A DNA stretch of 64,000 nucleotides from Flagellatimonas centrodinii (GTDB lineage Bacteria; Pseudomonadota; Gammaproteobacteria; Nevskiales; Nevskiaceae). Below, piece by piece: positions 62,445 to 64,000 of this stretch. How positions within the stretch are numbered: position 1 is the stretch's first letter; each line of letters starts with the position of its first letter. Location: contig NZ_CP092104.1 in the NCBI RefSeq assembly GCF_016918765.2, forward strand, positions 868,001 through 932,000, read 5' to 3'. The translations under genes and the position numbers were made by a program. A model generated the notes under the pieces. The model saw only the letters and a program-made list of their open reading frames with translations. It did not search any database and was not told the origin of the DNA.

Positions 62445-62852
62445 CTACTCGGCTTCGCGGAAGTACTGCATGACCTCGCGCTGCAGCGCCGGGTCCTGGC
62501 GGTAGGCGATCAGGATCTGCTGATAGCGCTGCACGGTCAGCCCGGTATCCTCGATGGCCCAGCGCATCTCGCGCTCGGCTTCTTCGTGGATCCGCTCGAC
62601 CTCCGACGGGTCGTCGGCCGATTCGAGCTGCGCATCGGTGTCCGCCTGTCGATCCTTGAGCGCACTCACCGCCTGCGCGAACTGGCGGGCCTCATGGGTC
62701 GAAACGCCCTGCTCGATCTTTTGCGGTTGCGGCGTGATCTCGCCGGGGCGAACGCCGCCATCGGCCTGCGCCGTGGCGCGGCCGGCGGCCACCGCTGCCA
62801 ACAGTGCCAGCGCCAGCGGGGCCGCGTTCGAAATCCTGCGTTGATGTGACAT
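62445..62852 (-). CDS. DUF4168 domain-containing protein
   Basis: A 135-residue exported protein. Signal peptide ends near RATAQA; the mature part holds one helical DUF4168-type domain with FAQAVSALKDRQADTDAQLE and LTVQRYQQILIAYRQDPALQ. Function unknown. AGGAGG seven bases upstream sets the start. The stop is 6 bases from the convergent YihY stop. Confidence 0.88.
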   Translation of the reverse strand: MSHQRRISNAAPLALALLAAVAAGRATAQADGGVRPGEITPQPQKIEQGVSTHEARQFAQAVSALKDRQADTDAQLESADDPSEVERIHEEAEREMRWAIEDTGLTVQRYQQILIAYRQDPALQREVMQYFREAE

Positions 62853-62930
62853 GCCCTGCCCTCCTGTTCCGGGGTTGCGAGGCATCTGCCTCCCTCTTCC
62901 GAAAGCCGCAGGGGCGCGGAGTTCCCCGCG

Positions 62931-63803
62931 CTAGCGAGCGTCGCGCAGGCGGTAGAGGATGCCCTCGGCACTTTCCGACACCAGTTCCAGGCGCCCTTCC
63001 ACCACCAGCGGGTCGAAGCTGCCGGTGATGCCCTTGGCGGCAAACACCTCGATCACCGTCGACGGGCCGCCGGGCACATGAAAGAAGCAATTGGGCGGGC
63101 TGGCCGACAGCAGAAAGTGCGACTGTTGCGGCGTCGGGTCCAGCGGCAGCATGAACCCGGCGACGCGGATGGTGGTGCCGGCCAGCGACTGCACGCTGGC
63201 AGGGAAATCGGCCCGCAACACGCCATCGACCGGCGTCACCGTGGTCTCCATCAGGGTGCCCCAGCGGGTCAGGCCCTCGGCGGGCAGATCCTGCAGCCAC
63301 TGGTCGAAGTCATTGGGCAGGATGTTGAGCATGAAGCGGCTGCTGACCCCGGCGGCACTGACGGTGACCGCCTGCTGACCGGCCGTGCCCACCAGCACCT
63401 CGAATTCGGCATAGCCGTCGGCATCGGTCTGCGGTTGCCGCAGCAGCACCTGCGAACTGCCGTCGGTGGTGACGCTGACGGTCTTGTCGGCCAGCGGTTG
63501 TCCGGCTTCGGTTTCCAGCGCCAGGCCGAGGTAGACGCGGTCGCGCTCGTAGGCATCCACCATCAACACGCCATCGCGCATCTGGCCGCCTTCGCTGAGC
63601 ACCTCCAGCACCGGCAGCTGGCCGTCACGGGCGACCTGTGACACGACGTGATCGGCCGGCGGTACGGACGCCGACGGCGGAACGGTGGGCGCCGTGGCGC
63701 TGGCAGGCGATGGCGACGGTGGCGGCGAGGTGCGCTGGCAGGCCGACAACAGCAGACCGAGGCAACACAGCGGCAGACCGACGGAACGCAGGGGCATTGG
63801 CAT
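62931..63803 (-). CDS. DUF3299 domain-containing lipoprotein
   Basis: A 290-residue lipoprotein with lipobox LSAC. The middle part (about 75-165) looks like a beta-sandwich (PLADKTVSVTTDGSSQVLLR). The C-terminal part (about 195-290) is of the DUF3299 type: GTTIRVAGFMLPLDPTPQQS, HFLLSASPPNCFFHVPGG and DPLVVEGRLELVSESAEG. DUF3299 proteins are often encoded beside FtsX/MacB-type exporters, as here. A role in envelope metal or lipid handling is possible. Confidence 0.85.
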   Translation of the reverse strand: MPMPLRSVGLPLCCLGLLLSACQRTSPPPSPSPASATAPTVPPSASVPPADHVVSQVARDGQLPVLEVLSEGGQMRDGVLMVDAYERDRVYLGLALETEAGQPLADKTVSVTTDGSSQVLLRQPQTDADGYAEFEVLVGTAGQQAVTVSAAGVSSRFMLNILPNDFDQWLQDLPAEGLTRWGTLMETTVTPVDGVLRADFPASVQSLAGTTIRVAGFMLPLDPTPQQSHFLLSASPPNCFFHVPGGPSTVIEVFAAKGITGSFDPLVVEGRLELVSESAEGILYRLRDAR

Positions 63804-63837
63804 TCAGGGGACCTCAGAAAAGCGTTGCAGCGGCGCC

Positions 63838-63999
63838 CTAGGCTCGTGACAGGGTCGTGGCAACATCAACATGAAAGGCGCGCCAACCGGGCAGGACCAC
63901 CGCCAGGCTGGCGACGACCAGGGCCAGCAGTGGCACCAGCGCCTCCGCCGGCAACCACAGGCTGCCCTGCAACGGCTGGCCCGGCAAGGCGGCACCGAT
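63838..63999 (-). CDS. FtsX-like ABC permease, C-terminal fragment
   Basis: The last 53 codons before TAG (63838-63840), cut by the window edge. A hydrophobic span, ALVPLLALVVASLAVVLPGW, is followed by RAFHVDVATTL, the usual end of MacB/FtsX/LolC-type permeases. It lies 34 bases upstream of the DUF3299 gene on the same strand, suggesting one operon. Confidence 0.8.
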   Translation of the reverse strand: MGAALPGQPLQGSLWLPAEALVPLLALVVASLAVVLPGWRAFHVDVATTLSRA

Positions 64000-64000
64000 C

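Overview
The window is high-GC DNA with dense, often overlapping genes. It carries two TonB-dependent receptor (TBDR) systems, an autotransporter, FadL-type and DUF1302 outer-membrane barrels, a phasin, a wax-ester synthase/DGAT-like gene, AlkB-type alkane monooxygenase with rubredoxin, and many SDR, crotonase, GST and hydrolase genes. This fits a chromosomal stretch of a Gram-negative, lipid- or hydrocarbon-using gammaproteobacterium. A Nevskiales/Solimonadaceae-like host is my best guess from gene content only.

Layout. 0-3.5 kb: a secreted subtilisin and a two-gene c-type cytochrome operon (minus strand). 3.6-6.4 kb: SnoaL-like protein, crotonase, AlkB-like dioxygenase and GST (plus). 6.5-8.8 kb: a four-gene minus-strand operon (thioesterase, cupin, ilvE-type aminotransferase, DUF1330) joined by 4-base overlaps. 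8.8-14.4 kb: GNAT, two alpha/beta hydrolases, DUF1653, SDR, MscS channel. 14.4-16.6 kb: a tetR-peroxiredoxin-GST operon with a visible promoter/operator. 16.7-21.6 kb: a flavin reductase fused to a MarR-like domain, then two tandem DUF1302 barrels separated by a 26-bp perfect palindrome. 21.8-27.7 kb: a plus-strand lipid cluster (WS/DGAT, DUF1214, sulfotransferase, SDR, NAD-isocitrate dehydrogenase), closed by a strong hairpin facing a FadL gene. 29.4-35.4 kb: small membrane protein, LON-domain protein, 2OG-Fe(II) oxygenase, rubredoxin, alkane monooxygenase, TetR and a divergent MpaB/Lcp-like heme oxygenase with a clear inverted-repeat operator between them.

35.3-37.5 kb: a vapBC-type toxin-antitoxin cassette, flanked by near-identical direct repeats, whose toxin gene is split by an IS3-family element (1196 bp, 13-bp terminal inverted repeats, TGAT target duplication). 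Removing the IS and one TGAT restores a clean 144-residue PIN toxin.

37.6-51.5 kb: one strand carries two paralogous cell-surface signalling modules (ECF sigma, FecR anti-sigma, STN-containing TBDR). The second also holds an autotransporter and a small outer-membrane barrel. Both fecR genes end inside the same short tandem repeat, and fecR1 also contains such repeats in frame.

51.6-64 kb: SET-domain protein, a 530-bp repeat-only region, redoxin, sterol-desaturase-like enzyme coupled to trpE and rpe, purC, DUF6489 protein, phasin pair, recQ, YihY, DUF4168, a DUF3299 lipoprotein and the end of an FtsX-type permease. Two copies of a structured ~140-bp dispersed repeat with compensatory stem changes, REP-like units and a 32/30-bp tandem array lie here. 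The most notable items are the IS-split toxin cassette, the covarying repeat, and the repeat invasion of the fecR genes.
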